Origin: Antilocapra americana
Lineage: Eukaryota > Chordata > Mammalia > Artiodactyla > Antilocapridae
DNA length: 64,000 nt
Assembly (NCBI GenBank): GCA_007570785.1
Contig: ML662442.1
Location: 30,391,681 to 30,455,680 of the forward strand
Reading direction: 5' to 3'
The position numbers were made by a program, and so were the translations under genes. Within the stretch, counting starts at the first letter, position 1. The number at the start of each line of letters is the position of its first letter. Below are positions 22,807 to 34,110 of the stretch, one piece after another. Below the pieces are notes generated by a model, which was given only the letters and a program-made list of their open reading frames with translations, was not told where the DNA came from and searched no databases.

Positions 22807-23158
22807 AAGGATATACTGGTCTTCAGGTGAAGAGCCACAAAAACTTTCAAAACGTCCTTGGCCATGCTTAAGATGGACTCTGAGGATGATGTCAAGACTA
22901 AGTTTGATATGTCTCAAAAAGGCAATTTTAAGGTTACTTTAACACGATGGGGAAACTATCAAAAACATGAGTGGGATCGAAGGAAGTGTTGCTGTATGAT
23001 GCAAGTGAGATGGCTAATTAATATCCACAAGTATTAAATGGCCTCAAGTACATATGATAAGTGACCACAAGTAAATACAAGTACTTTATGTACGTGTACA
23101 TAAAGTACGTGTCAAAGAGAAACTATTTTATAACATCCTTGAATCCTCTTAACTAGAG
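22807..23158. other. Intervening DNA containing a perfect inverted repeat
   Basis: No gene is recognised. The stretch holds the 28-bp inverted repeat at 23081-23108. Confidence 0.5.
23081..23108. repeat. Perfect 13-bp inverted repeat with 2-nt spacer
   Basis: GTACTTTATGTAC, spacer GT, then GTACATAAAGTAC. The arms are exact reverse complements. No element is recognised around it. Confidence 0.95.
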
Positions 23159-23833
23159 TAAGTCCCCTACATATGAACCTTCAAGATTCAAACTTACAAA
23201 GCTGCATACGTGCGTTCATATGTCCAATCGTGTAAGTTAGTTCACGTGTCTGGCAGACAGTGTCACATGCATGCATCCACTACAAGTGGTTGTGCTCCTG
23301 TGTACTTTGCTTTTTATAGGGTACAGTAGCATGGTATCATTATTTCAAGCCCAGGATGTCTGGAAGCAAGTGCAGACGCATCAGTGATGTAGCTGGTACT
23401 GCTAAAGAACCGAAGCGATTCATGACACAGGAAACATCAAGGGAATTTTCTTTACGTGAGGAGGCGCTGTTAGTAAGTGAGGCACAGGGCCTGAGCGTAG
23501 AATGGTACACGAAAGCTGAAGCAGCCATGCATGAATGGACAAGTGAAGGCAGGTTCTCATCTTTGAGAGCTCACAACTTAAAGGTTCGTATGTTAGTGGG
23601 CTTGGGCTTCCCCAGCGACTTGGCTGTAAAGAATCTGCCTGCAAAGCAAGAGACCTGAGTTCAATCCCTGGGTCGGGAAGATCCCCTGAGGAGGTAATGG
23701 CAGCCCACTGCAGTATTCTTGCCTGGAGAATCTCATGGACTCAGGAACCTGGAGTGCTACAGCCCATAGGGTCACAAAGAGTTGGACACCATTGAAGCGA
23801 CCGAGCATGCACGCACATGTAGGGGACTTGCTG
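23159..23833 (+). mobile_element. Pogo/Tigger-like DNA transposon remnant with terminal inverted repeats
   Basis: The left end (GTAAGTCCCCTACATATG at 23159-23176) is the near-perfect reverse complement of the right end (CACATGTAGGGGACTTGC at about 23815-23832). Allowing for the SINE that interrupts the right repeat, similarity continues inward for roughly 45 bp ('GAACCTT' against 'AAGGTTC'). An open stretch at 23356-23590 begins Met-Ser-Gly-Ser-Lys and ends 'AHNLKV', which loosely resembles a collapsed start of a Tigger-type transposase. Most of a transposase is missing, so it is an internally deleted, non-autonomous copy. The family assignment is tentative; the inverted termini are directly visible. 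Confidence 0.65.
23604..23814 (+). mobile_element. Bov-tA SINE inside the right terminal repeat of the DNA transposon
   Basis: A sense Bov-tA with tRNA-like head and Bov-A body. The flanks, GTATGTTAGTGGGC on the left and ACATGTAGGGGAC on the right, look like an imperfect duplication of the transposon terminus. The SINE is therefore younger than the transposon. Confidence 0.92.
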
Positions 23834-24221
23834 TATTGGCGGAGCTGCACTCTCATCTGGAGCCTAAACTAGCGAGAAACTATTTCCAAGCTCACTTAGG
23901 TTGTGGGCAGAATCCATTTTCTTGTGATGTGTGGCTGAGGACACTGGCTTCTCACTGACCACCGGCTGGAGCTTGCCTTCGGGTGCCAGAAACCCCCTGG
24001 GGTTCGCTGCCGCTTATAGTTCAAGCAGTAATAAAAGCGGAAATTCTGTCTTTGTCCTTTAGATGTTCTGCTGGCATCAAATAATGAAGATTTTCTTTTT
24101 GAAGATGCTGTGAATCTATATTTCAACTTGAACTGCCTAGTCATTAAATGATTTAAATATTATAAATAAGCCAAATCCCAATGTTACAAAAAAAATTTAC
24201 TTTCAAAGTCTGTAACACTGG
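23834..24221. other. Intervening DNA; possible unnamed old repeat at about 23900-24000
   Basis: The part near 23915-24000 has the look of an old DNA transposon or LTR fragment, but I cannot identify it. No gene is seen. Confidence 0.35.
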
Positions 24222-24375
24222 ATAAGACTCTCCAAGATGTTTGTTAAAAGTGCACTCTCTAGGGCTCCCCCCACCCCCCACCCCAGGTTTCTTATTCAGT
24301 AAGCCTTCATGTTTAACAAGCACACCAGCTGAATCTAATTCAGATAATCTAAGGATCACACTTTGGCAACCACTA
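24222..24375 (+). mobile_element. MER5A-like hAT DNA transposon remnant
   Basis: Clear MER5 order: 'TGTTTGTTAAAAGTGCACTC', a C-rich centre at 24268-24285, 'TTCTTATTCAGTAAG', 'TTAACAAGCACACCAG', and the end 'CACACTTTGGCAACCACTAC'. Confidence 0.82.
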
Positions 24376-25138
24376 CTCATAGGACATAAAGAAAAATAAA
24401 TACATGTAGGTTTAAATGTCTTATTTTTGATAACAAACAAAATCTTCTAACAAAGCTATAAAATTACATACAAAAGGAAAAAAATCCTTCAGTTACATTA
24501 GTGATAGTTCATCCACTTCTAAAATCAAGCAAAAATGAATAACTCAAATTAATAACATGATTTGGCAAATCAAAGATATTCTATGATGATAAATCACTAT
24601 CTAATATTTATTGTTCTGAATTATAACAATAAAATTCCACTAAATTTAATTAGCTAAAAATGTCAACCAGTTTTATGTAAATCTTCCAATAAGGAATCAG
24701 TTCAATCTTTTCTTTGCTCAATAGCAATATTTTTATTTTTAAAATTTTCTATTTCCTATTTGGAATGTCTTTTTGTTGTGAGCAGGGCTTGACTGAAGAA
24801 ACGCAATGCAGCATAAATCTGACAATCACTAAACATCAATGGCCCAAAAACCCCTGAGAAATCACATTTAAAATTAATCCAGCTCTGTCTTTGAGTATTT
24901 CTTAATTTTTGTAGAAGACAGATTACAGATTATTGGAATATAAATTCATATTTACTTTACTATCCTGTACTGAAATATCTGAAAGCAAGATTTTTTTTTT
25001 CTGCTCTGCTTACCCGGGAATCTCTATGTGATACATTTAGCAAATACAGCACTAACCTAGAAGCCAGATGCACAGCTTCGATCTCTTTGTATCCCATTGT
25101 CGGTCTCTAGTGAAGGATCATGCAATAATTTAGGATTC
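24376..25138. other. Intervening DNA, no recognised feature
   Basis: Very AT-rich, no gene or named repeat. Confidence 0.45.
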
Positions 25139-25149
25139 TTCCCCATGGT

Positions 25150-25414
25150 GCTGCTAAATCGTTTCAGTCATGTCTGACTCTATGCGACCCCATAGACGGC
25201 AGCCCACCAGGCTCCCCCGTCCCTGGGATTCTCCAGGCAAGAACACTGGAGTGGGTTGCCATTTCCTTCTCCAATGCATGAAAGTGAAAAGGGAAAGTGA
25301 AATCGCTCAGGCGTGTCTGACTCAGCAACCCCATGGACTGCAGCCTACCAGGCTCCTCCATCCATGGGATTTTCCAAGCAAGAGTACTGGGGTGGGGTGC
25401 CATTGCCTTCTCCG
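25150..25414 (-). mobile_element. Bov-A2 SINE (dimeric), complete, with 11-bp target-site duplication
   Basis: Two Bov-A units in head-to-tail order, joined by the 'GAAAGTGAAAAGGGAAAGTG' linker at about 25281-25300. The 11-bp repeat TTCCCCATGGT flanks it at 25139-25149 and 25415-25425. It is well preserved and probably one of the younger insertions here. Confidence 0.96.
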
Positions 25415-25425
25415 TTCCCCATGGT

Positions 25426-27008
25426 AAATCCAACTAATTCAGGTCATATGGTGACCTTCCTCTCACTTCCACCCGCAATTAGCTGTGTGATTGTTCCCTA
25501 ATACATCAATCAGTGGTGGAACCTTTCACTCGGTTTCTTGTGCTTTGAGTTATTCAATTCAGCACATCTAGATCAAGTAGCCAATAAGTACTAGACACTG
25601 AGAGGGATGTAAAATATGTAGAAGATAGCACCCCTTAGCAACCAGGAAGAGAGAAAAGACATGACAGCAGATAAGCAATATGTATGTGGGATAATGTAGA
25701 AAGTGATAAATTCCTCAGGGCCATTACAAAATTCAGAAAACAAGCTCAGAATCCGGCATGATCATTTTTTCATAGAAAAATGGATAGGAAATTTCTAGGC
25801 ATTTCTGACAAAATTCAAGGAGACCCGAGTCTTGCTAACAGAAGCATTCACTACACGCTCACTGGGTCAGCCAAAGCCCAGCTCGGTCACTCACATTTGT
25901 TGTCTTTGACTTGCCCTCCCTTCACCTGCACAATGCATAAGGGCTGTTTGACTGCCAGCTGCCCAAGTATATGGGGACGCTAGACAACTCTAGGTGTGAT
26001 GGCTTCGGTGGATGTGCTGTGGTTTTGAATGTATCGACTACTATCTATGTCAGGCTATGATGCAAAAGTAACCCCCCAGTTCTACAAGAGCCATGAAATT
26101 AAAATGATCAAAACCTGTAAAGAAGCTATTGAGTGTGCTTCCTCCAGCCTTGGCAGACATTTTCTTTACATGATTTAAAACTTCTTTTTAAAAAAGAAGT
26201 TGATATTAAGTTTTCAATAAAATTATTCCAAAATCATTCCAAGTTTCTTTTTAGGTATTTGTTGAATACATCATCTGATCTCAGAGTGGAATCAAAAATA
26301 CTGGAAGCACAAGACCACTGGATGAAATAGTAAAAGATGAATGTTACGTGCATCAGTCACTTACAATAGCTAATCCTCAGTAATTATTTTGAGGAGAAGG
26401 AAGAATGACTTCACTGAGGGAGAATGCTGCAGGCAGCAGTACACAAAGCTTTGATATTGGGGGTGGGGTGGGTGTGGGTGTGGTGAAGGAGGCTTTTGAC
26501 CCATTCTGAATTTCTGAAACAATCAGCCTTTGATACAGTGAACAACTGAAAAGTATGTCAATAAAAATACAGAGAAAAAAATGCACACATTTTATATAAT
26601 TTCTTTAGGGACACTTTACCTATTTGTCTGGTTCTTCATTCTTAACTATAGAATACTCCCAAAGGGGAATCTTGAAAGGCAGTGAACTGGTGTGAGGATG
26701 GTAGTATTCACAGAAAGGAAAAAAATGAAATCTTTTTGCTAATTAAAATTTTGTCTCCTCTGTTTTCAAAATCTTCTATAATGGAGTAATAAACTTTACT
26801 CCACTGAAAACTTACAGTAGAAAATATTTAGAATATTTCTGTGGATATTTGATGACAAACTAAATATGAAAAATGTATGAGAAACTATAAGATAAATAAG
26901 AAAATTTATGGGAAGTTTCACCCAAAATAGTTTCTGTTTCCTCCTGATTACAGACTGTAGCTCGCTCTCCAATCTTTTGGTGACTATGTGATAACATGAC
27001 ATTAAAAT
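25426..27008. other. Unique DNA, 1.6 kb
   Basis: No gene or named interspersed repeat is recognised. A GGTGTG-rich low-complexity patch lies at 26459-26486. Confidence 0.5.
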
Positions 27009-27021
27009 TTAGCTGCTTTTT

Positions 27022-27124
27022 AATTTATAATAGCCAAGACATGGAAGCAACTTTCCACGATGGACATGGAAGTATCCATCAACAGATGAATGGATAAAGA
27101 AGATGTGGTATGTGAGTGTATATA

Positions 27125-27160
<36 letters not shown>

Positions 27161-27638
27161 CATGCACACATATATATATGTGTACATGTATATATACATA
27201 CACACATATAGGAATATTATTAAGCCATTAAAAAGAATGAAATAATGCTATTTGCAGCAACATCAATGGACCTAGAGAATATGATATTACTTATATGTGG
27301 AATCTTGGAAAAATGACACAAATGAATTTATTTACAAAACAGAAGTAGACTCACAGATATAGGAAACAAACATGGTTGCCAAAGGGGAAGAGGGAGGAAG
27401 GGATAAATTAGGAGTTTAGGATTAAAATATACACACTACCACATATAAAATAGATGACCAACAAGGACCTATTATATAGCAGAGGTAACTATACTCAATA
27501 TCTTGTAATAACCTATAATGAAAAATAAGCTAAAAAAAATATATGTGTGTGTGTATGTGTATGCATAAGGATCATTTTGCTCTTCACCTGAAACTAACAC
27601 ATTATACATCAATTATACCTCAATAAAATTTTGAAAAA
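27022..27638 (+). mobile_element. L1 3' end, 5'-truncated, with 13-bp target-site duplication
   Basis: Sense L1 3' UTR: 'CAACAGATGAATGGATAAAG', 'TATGTGGAATCTTGGAAAAA', 'ACCTATTATATAGCAGAGG', 'CACCTGAAACTAACACATTA', ending in an A-rich tail. The repeat TTAGCTGCTTTTT flanks it at 27009-27021 and 27639-27651. Confidence 0.94.
27119..27210. repeat. (TA)n-rich microsatellite within the L1 3' end
   Basis: TA runs with interspersed CA and GTG units, inside the L1 insertion. Confidence 0.92.
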
Positions 27639-27651
27639 TTAGCTGCTTTTT

Positions 27652-28275
27652 CCTACAACATAAACATGAGAAACAGAAGAATTATATAACACACCATACC
27701 CCCAAAATCCATGCATTAAAAGATAAAATGCTTTTAAAAAACACCCTAAATCCCCTAAAAATAATTACATCTTGTTGTAATTTTTTAAATTAAGGATATC
27801 AAATAATATTGATGCAGTGAAACTTTAGGAGTTGGGAGGGGTTTCTTTTCACTTCTTCTTTTCAATTATTTGACACAATAAGCAATCAATAACTTTATTA
27901 ATTAAAATCAGAACATCTTTTATGTGATTTTTATGGGATGAGGTTTTTCTTTTAGTATATTTTCATTTAGCACTGCTGTTTTGTATAAAAATCATAATCT
28001 TCATGTTTAAATACATTTTTAATTTTCAAAAATATCATTCTGATTTTCCTATTACATAAAGAGTTCAAGGGCTCTATTATCAGTTTTTAAAGGACATATT
28101 TTTCTCAGCTTAATGCAGTCAGTTGAGTATTTTGCTAGGCCAGTAAACTTGAAATAGAGACAAATAACAGGCATCATACAATTTCATTTAAATTTTTCTC
28201 TTTTTTAGATTTAATTCTGAGTATATGTGACCTCAGGAAATAACAGCCAATCAGCCCTCTGTTAACACTGTTTTG
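27652..28275. other. Intervening DNA, no recognised feature
   Basis: Very AT-rich, no gene or named repeat. Confidence 0.45.
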
Positions 28276-28411
28276 CATTGGAGAAGGAAATGGCACCCCA
28301 CTCCAGTGTTCTCGCCTGGAGAATCACAGGGATGGGGGAGCCTGGTGGGCTGCCGTCTATGGGGTCACACAGAGTTGGACACGACTGAAGCAACTTAGCA
28401 GCAGCAGCAGC
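28276..28411 (+). mobile_element. Bov-A SINE monomer
   Basis: Sense Bov-A unit from 'ATTGGAGAAGGAAATGGCAC' to a (GCA)n end. It closely matches the second half of Bov-A2. Confidence 0.93.
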
Positions 28412-29319
28412 AATGGTATCTTAACTGAAGTTTGGGCACCTTTTTGAAGTGATAAATTCTGCAGACATTTAAGCATTGGTAGGAAGCTCAGTCTTCGAAA
28501 AACACTCTCAGTTGTACAGATGGATTCTTTATTTCTAGTTACTTTTTCTAAAAATATGAAAAGATTATGTATTGATTGGAAAACTATGAAGAGAAGTCCT
28601 AGGTCATACATACCATTAAATAACAACATAAAAGACATAACAAATACATATACATATACATAAATTTAATCATGTGTGTGTATGGATATAATATGTCTAT
28701 GTCTGCATCTTTATATCTATACATAATTGGTCTTAGGACAATCATCAAGCATCCAGTTTTTTAATGATGGCATTTGTTTAAAGCTATCAAGTAAGTTGTC
28801 TTTAGGAGTTCATTCTTGATCTGGAATTCAGCAAGAGAAGCAAAACCCATCAAGAAAAGCAATTTTAGAAGGATAAAAATTGGGGCCAAACAGGTTGTAC
28901 AATTTCCTCTAAAAATAACCAACAGACGGTCTGGCAGCCTGTCTTAGCGATCAGCAGCTTCCCTTCATTAAATCTAATTGCTATGCTGTGACCATTTCAA
29001 TTGATGGATACAAAAAGCAATTTCAAGTCCATGATGGTGGCCTCCAGCATCTTTAGGGAGTAAATTTGGTCCATCCTGCTCCTTTTTATGTTCTCCTTAG
29101 TATGGGAAGGCAGTTGAGATTACTAATGCCTGTCCATTTTGTTACCACCACTTGGCCTAAACTTGCCGATAAGTTTATCAAGAAGACTTGCAGTATATTT
29201 GGAATTGTAAAATGCAAATAATTTTACGAGAGAGAGAAGAAAAAGAAGAAGAAGAAAAGTGAATGAATGAACGAATGAGTAGCAGAACTATAGTGCCTGA
29301 GGTTGGGCTTAAGGACCCC
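28412..29319. other. Intervening DNA, no recognised feature
   Basis: No gene or named repeat. A GA-rich patch lies at about 29227-29262. Confidence 0.45.
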
Positions 29320-29460
29320 ATTGCATTGTTTCAACCTGGCTCAATCTCTTATTCTCTGTTCAATAACAGACAAGCCACTTGATTCAGTGTCCATGTCTGT
29401 AAAATGTGGAACAGAGGAGCACCTGTCTTCTCATAAAAAGGAGATGAGTTAATCCATGTT
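29320..29460 (+). mobile_element. MIR SINE fragment
   Basis: The MIR core is recognisable ('ACAGACAAGCCACTTGATTC', 'CCATGTCTGTAAAATGTGGA'). Diverged. Confidence 0.75.
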
Positions 29461-29914
29461 AGTTGTTGTCTCTGTTTTACTAAAAATCTTCAATTCAAGC
29501 TGGAAAAATTATACAGAATTATGTCTTATTTCACAAAAATTTAGCAATTTAGCCTTTTTGCGATGCATTCATATGTTTACCTGTTTCATATTGCCTGATT
29601 TTAGGCCTCCTTTGCTTATGAAAGTTGACAAAATCTTATCGAGTCAAATGCTTAAGGTTCTAAATATTTCAAGTAAATTTAAATAATAAATAAAACTAGC
29701 CACTGCAAAGTAACAAGCACAATAGGAATTTGGATATCCTTTGTGTGGTGGTAGAGGGACAACTTTAAAATCATTTTAAAAATACATTATCATTGACTTT
29801 ATCATTTAAAAGAGAACAATGACATCAGATACAGACTTGTACTTACATTCCCTAAAAATAGAAAATATTACACCAAATATAAAGTGCCTGCCCCACAGGA
29901 GTAAATATCATTAG

Positions 29915-30050
29915 AACACTTTATGTTGGCATTTTATCAATCCTCACAATAACCCAATGGCACAGACACTATTCCCTGTTTACAGACCCAGAGGGGTTAA
30001 ATCATATACAGCTGCTAAGAAGGAGAGAACATGTGTGAGCTCAAGTCTCA
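29915..30050 (-). mobile_element. MIR SINE fragment
   Basis: Plus strand shows the reverse complement of MIR ('ATCCTCACAATAACCCAATG', 'TTTACAGACCCAGAGG', 'ACAGCTGCTAAG'). It is opposite in orientation to the MIR about 450 bp upstream. Confidence 0.78.
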
Positions 30051-30290
30051 AGTACTTGCTTTTCTCTGTTATGTTATTTGGCTTTTATCCTTATAATTTA
30101 AGATATTTCTCTCTAACCAGATATCATTATCTAGTCTCATTTAATTATATGCTTACCTCCCCTTTCAAATGTAAAGTATTTAAGAATATAAACAGTGTCT
30201 TTAATATGCAGCCCTAATGCTTATTTTCTAAACCTTATGGTACACAGTACAATGTGGTTTTCTTCCATCTCTCTAAACATGTTATCCTCA

Positions 30291-30507
30291 GCATGCATGC
30301 ATGCATGCTCAGTCACTTCAACCATGTCTGACTCTGTGACCCTGTGGACTGTAACCTGCCAGGCTCCTCTGTCCATGGGATCCTCCAGGCAAGAATACTG
30401 GAGTAGGTTGCCATGCCCTCCTCCAAGGGATCTTCCAAATTCAGGGATCGAACCTGAATCTCCTGCATTGCAGGCAGATTCTTTTCTGCTGAGCCACTGG
30501 GGAAGCT
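30291..30507 (-). mobile_element. Bov-tA SINE with (CATG)n tail
   Basis: Bov-A body and tRNA-like head on the minus strand. The SINE 3' end is a run of four GCAT units (30291-30308). After the SINE, two similar copies of 'CTGATATCCTWAGACTRG' (about 30506 and 30530) form a small direct repeat. Confidence 0.93.
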
Positions 30508-30554
30508 GATATCCTAAGACTAGTAATGCACTGATATCCTTAGACTGGCAATAA

Positions 30555-30880
30555 ATCTTTCAATCATTGGCCCCTGTGATTGTCATTAAGGCTGTCTACA
30601 TACACTGGGTCTCTTCCTCTGGGTATGGGGTAGAATTTTATAACTCTTGGCTTGCTCAAAAGCCCATAGTGGAAATGATGATTGTAAAACCAGCACATGA
30701 ATCTCCATATTCTTTTTCTCCCTGCCTCAGCACTTGTGAAATCATGAGTGAAGATGGCACCTACCACACCTGGGTTTCTGAGTGATTCTGGTGCCACCTT
30801 GTAATGGACACAGTGAGGGAGCAGGATCCAAACATGGTTATTGTGAGCCACTGAGAATTTTGGAGTTGATACAGCAGAAC
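30555..30880. other. Unresolved repeat-like block
   Basis: The end 'TTATTGTGAGCCACTGAGAA' with 'ACAGCAGAACCTGG' after it resembles the end of an old mammalian LTR or DNA transposon. I cannot name it. Reading frames on both strands lack known motifs. Confidence 0.3.
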
Positions 30881-32032
30881 CTGGTTTGTACTGACTGATA
30901 GAGCATCTTAGAATCTCATCAAAAAGGCATTTACCTTAAGATTCCAATTTAACGTAGAAGAGAATAAAGGACAGAAAATTTACCATAGCCTTTCATAAGT
31001 ATTTGCAATGTGAGGGTCCACAGAATTAGCCTTCATCTTCCTTAGGTTGTATTCTTCAGCCATTTCCCCCTTTTGTGTCACTGAGGCATAAGCATCAGGG
31101 TGAGGTTGGGAAGACACTGTGAACATTATACAGAAGCCATTCTCCTAAACAACATGATCTACTACTTTTGTTGTTTTTGTAAGTGAATCCAAGGTTGACA
31201 AAAGTCCCTGCTAAGGTACATTCTCTATTCTGTTTGAGTGAGTATGACCGGTAATTCAAATGCATGGAATGCATTTTTCCTGGACTCAGTGATTAAATAT
31301 TGTGATGTATGCTTTCTAAAATCCTGAATAACTAATTAAATTACATTCTTATAACTATGAATTGCAATAAATCATCTCACGAAGGTTAACTTTGTGACAT
31401 CTTTCATTATCAGAAGAATATTTTTAAATCCCCACAAATAATTTCAGTGAGAAATGAAATATTTCGTTGTATCTTGAAAAGGTGATGAATAGCTTTTGGT
31501 ACTGACAGTGAATTTCTCCAGATTCTATGTTCTGAAGTTGAGGTTTTCATTACATTTTCATTGTACTGAAACTAAATGAAAACTGATCTTATTATAGAAA
31601 AAGAATTGTGTTCTATTTTAAGAGCTGTTCTTATAATTCCAATTTGCTGTAACATCAGAGGCCAATAGGAAAACAGCAGAGTAAAGGTTTATTAGAAAGA
31701 AGAATATGATTATCAAGACAAATAGCACTTCTAATAAGCTGACTATTTCAAGCAAGATCTCACAATAAAAGTTGCTTTGGAAAGTCCTAATACCATGATG
31801 AAAATGTATTCTCTAAGAGAATACTTTCAACTTTATTTATAGATGCCCCACCTTGTTTCATAAAAATCTCAAGGTGGCCTGTAGGAATGTATGCAGAGGA
31901 ATGGGATTTAAAAAAAGAAATGAAGAAATGGAGTCTATGAAATACAAATGTATGGAAATAAGACAAAAATCAGACTAGCTCAAAGTTAAAACAATAATTC
32001 ATAAGATGCACAGGCCCTATATAATAAGCCAC
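30881..32032. other. Unique AT-rich DNA
   Basis: No gene or named repeat recognised in 1.15 kb. Confidence 0.5.
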
Positions 32033-32042
32033 TATATATATA

Positions 32043-32086
<44 letters not shown>
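32033..32086. repeat. (TA)n microsatellite
   Basis: About 54 bp of TA with a central GTGTGTG interruption. Likely polymorphic. Confidence 0.95.
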
Positions 32087-32088
<2 letters not shown>

Positions 32089-33986
32089 CTGATTTAACAA
32101 GTCACCAGCTTCTAAACAACAGACATCCACACCTCAAATGTCTCTTCCTCCTGCAGTACACAATTGTCTCCATGTCTCAGATTTTCCTGTGAAGAATCAT
32201 TAACTTGTTTTACCAACACAATGTACTAGACACAACAACCAGACTTGGTTTTTCCCAGAACCTTCAGGATCGAAATTTTTCCAGTATTTTACTTCCACCA
32301 TAGCAACCTCTCACCACGTTTCAAAACCTCATTTAACAAAACATGGAGATTAAGGCAATAGCTTTTTGGCAAGTCAATTGCATATTAAATTAAGGAGAGG
32401 AATTTTTTCTTTTTACTATACTTCGTTAGGTGGTTAGTTACAACTTCACCTTTCAGCCTTACAACACATTGGCTAGAATCCCACACTGTACAGCGTTCTC
32501 CTTAGAATTCCACAGCATCCCTTCCTCCTGCTAGGAGTGATCAAGGTCACTGCTGTCGTCAGAAGGATCCTCTAGGATTGGCACAAGTGTAATTTTATCC
32601 AGGTAGGATCTCATGTCCGTGTGGTCCCACCACCATCTAATCTTACTATCAAAGCCCATATTAAAGAACTTGAATGGCAAGTTACAAACATCTCTAACAT
32701 GACACTGGTACAACAGTGCTGTAAATACTAATCAGACTAATTCAGTGCCTAATTGTATTTCTCCTGCTAAATGGCTCATACGATATGGCAACCTTAAAGG
32801 CAGCCTTCTCATACACTCTGGAGTTTAAATTTACACAGGGTAAAGGTAATCACTCCCAAACGCAATTATCTCATTATCACTAAATCTATATATGTGGAGA
32901 AAAAAATCACACTTTGCACCTTTCATTTCTTACTACCCTGATTTGCTTGTTCTTTTTAAACAGCTATGACCAACAAGGTAAAAAGATTAAAGTTGTCCTG
33001 CTTGTCAGCACTGCCAAACAAGTTTTATAAATAAAACAAGGACAAAGCACTCCTTTTATTTTTGTTTTCCATTTCTCAAATGCAAAACTGGAACAATATA
33101 AAGACCAATTCTCTACTACCCTGGGGCATTAATCATCAAGACAGTAATCATCAACCTCAAGGAAATTCCCATAAAAGCCTTTGTATAAATACAAACCATT
33201 TTTTTCTTCCACACTTGAACACACATACTCTTCTTAGGTTCACTGAACTAGAATACAAGGTATCAACTTCACCACTGATTATGATAGAGTTGCCTGTAGT
33301 TATTGTCTGCCTGAGAATGCAACCGGATTTGAGTTGCAAAACTGACGTCTATCAAGCCTTTATAGATTGATTTAGTGTTGGCTGAATATTCATAGATTCA
33401 AAGCGCCATCCAGAATATGAAAGAGGACTGCCTTCCTCTGGGAATTTATGATCAATTGAACTAAAATATGAAAATGACTTCTTTTATGTTTTCTTAATCT
33501 GAAATATTAAATAGAAGCTATGAGACTAGCACCACTTTTCAGATGTATATCAATGTCCCCATACTGAGTCAGGATTTATTTCTTAAGAAAAACAGTATTA
33601 ATGTTTTATGAAAGAAGAAGGATGTTATAGCTAAAAGGATTTAAAATGAACAAAACTTTAAGAATGCCTCAAAAAGAAAATTATATATTTAAACTATATT
33701 TTAAGCAAAAGACATTTTAATAATAAAATAAACCCAAAATAATTTTGCATGTTAGCGATAACAGGTATAATATTAGTACTACCTAATGTTGTCTGAGATG
33801 ACGGAAAACCCTTAATACCTTGTTGCCCAACAAGAGGTAGTGGTCAACCCCAGGCCCCCTCTTGAAGTGTTCTTAAGCCAGCACCTTAGGCATTTCTCCA
33901 GACTCCACCTGCACTGGAGGTTCCTGGTAATCTTGTCCTGTTTTGATGAAAATCAGAAATCTGAAGTTTCCCCTCTATACTATCCT
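32087..33986. other. Unique DNA, 1.9 kb
   Basis: The longest repeat-poor block in the window. No gene, exon-like frame or named repeat is recognised. Short frames at 33062-33370 (+) and 32531-32713 (-) have no known motif. Confidence 0.5.
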
Positions 33987-34085
33987 CTACTCCAACATTC
34001 TTGCCTGGGAAATCCCATGGACTGAGGAACCAGGTAGGCTACAATCCATGGGATCACAAGAGTTGGACATGACTTAATGACTAAA
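33987..34085 (+). mobile_element. Bov-tA SINE, 3' part only
   Basis: About 100 bp of the Bov-A body ('ACATTCTTGCCTGGGAAATC' to 'GAGTTGGACATGACTTAATG'). The tRNA-like head is missing. Confidence 0.9.
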
Positions 34086-34110
34086 CCACCACCACCACAC
34101 CACCACCCAG
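34083..34110. repeat. (CCA)n tail
   Basis: CCA trinucleotides directly following the SINE end, probably expanded from its tail. Confidence 0.85.

Noticed and set aside
22689..22895. Glu/Lys-rich minus-strand frame
   Set aside because: It is the translation of the purine side of the polypyrimidine tract.
25164..25433. Open frames on both strands across Bov-A2, and similar frames at other SINEs (for example 53525-53893, 37418-37826, 30195-30509)
   Set aside because: They repeat the same SINE-derived peptides and have no coding meaning.
27009..27205. Tyr/Ile/Val-repeat frames on the minus strand
   Set aside because: They are translations of the TA microsatellite.
30291..30308. GCAT tandem units as a CRISPR-like or regulatory array
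   Set aside because: A simple microsatellite in a SINE tail; no spacer structure and a eukaryotic context.
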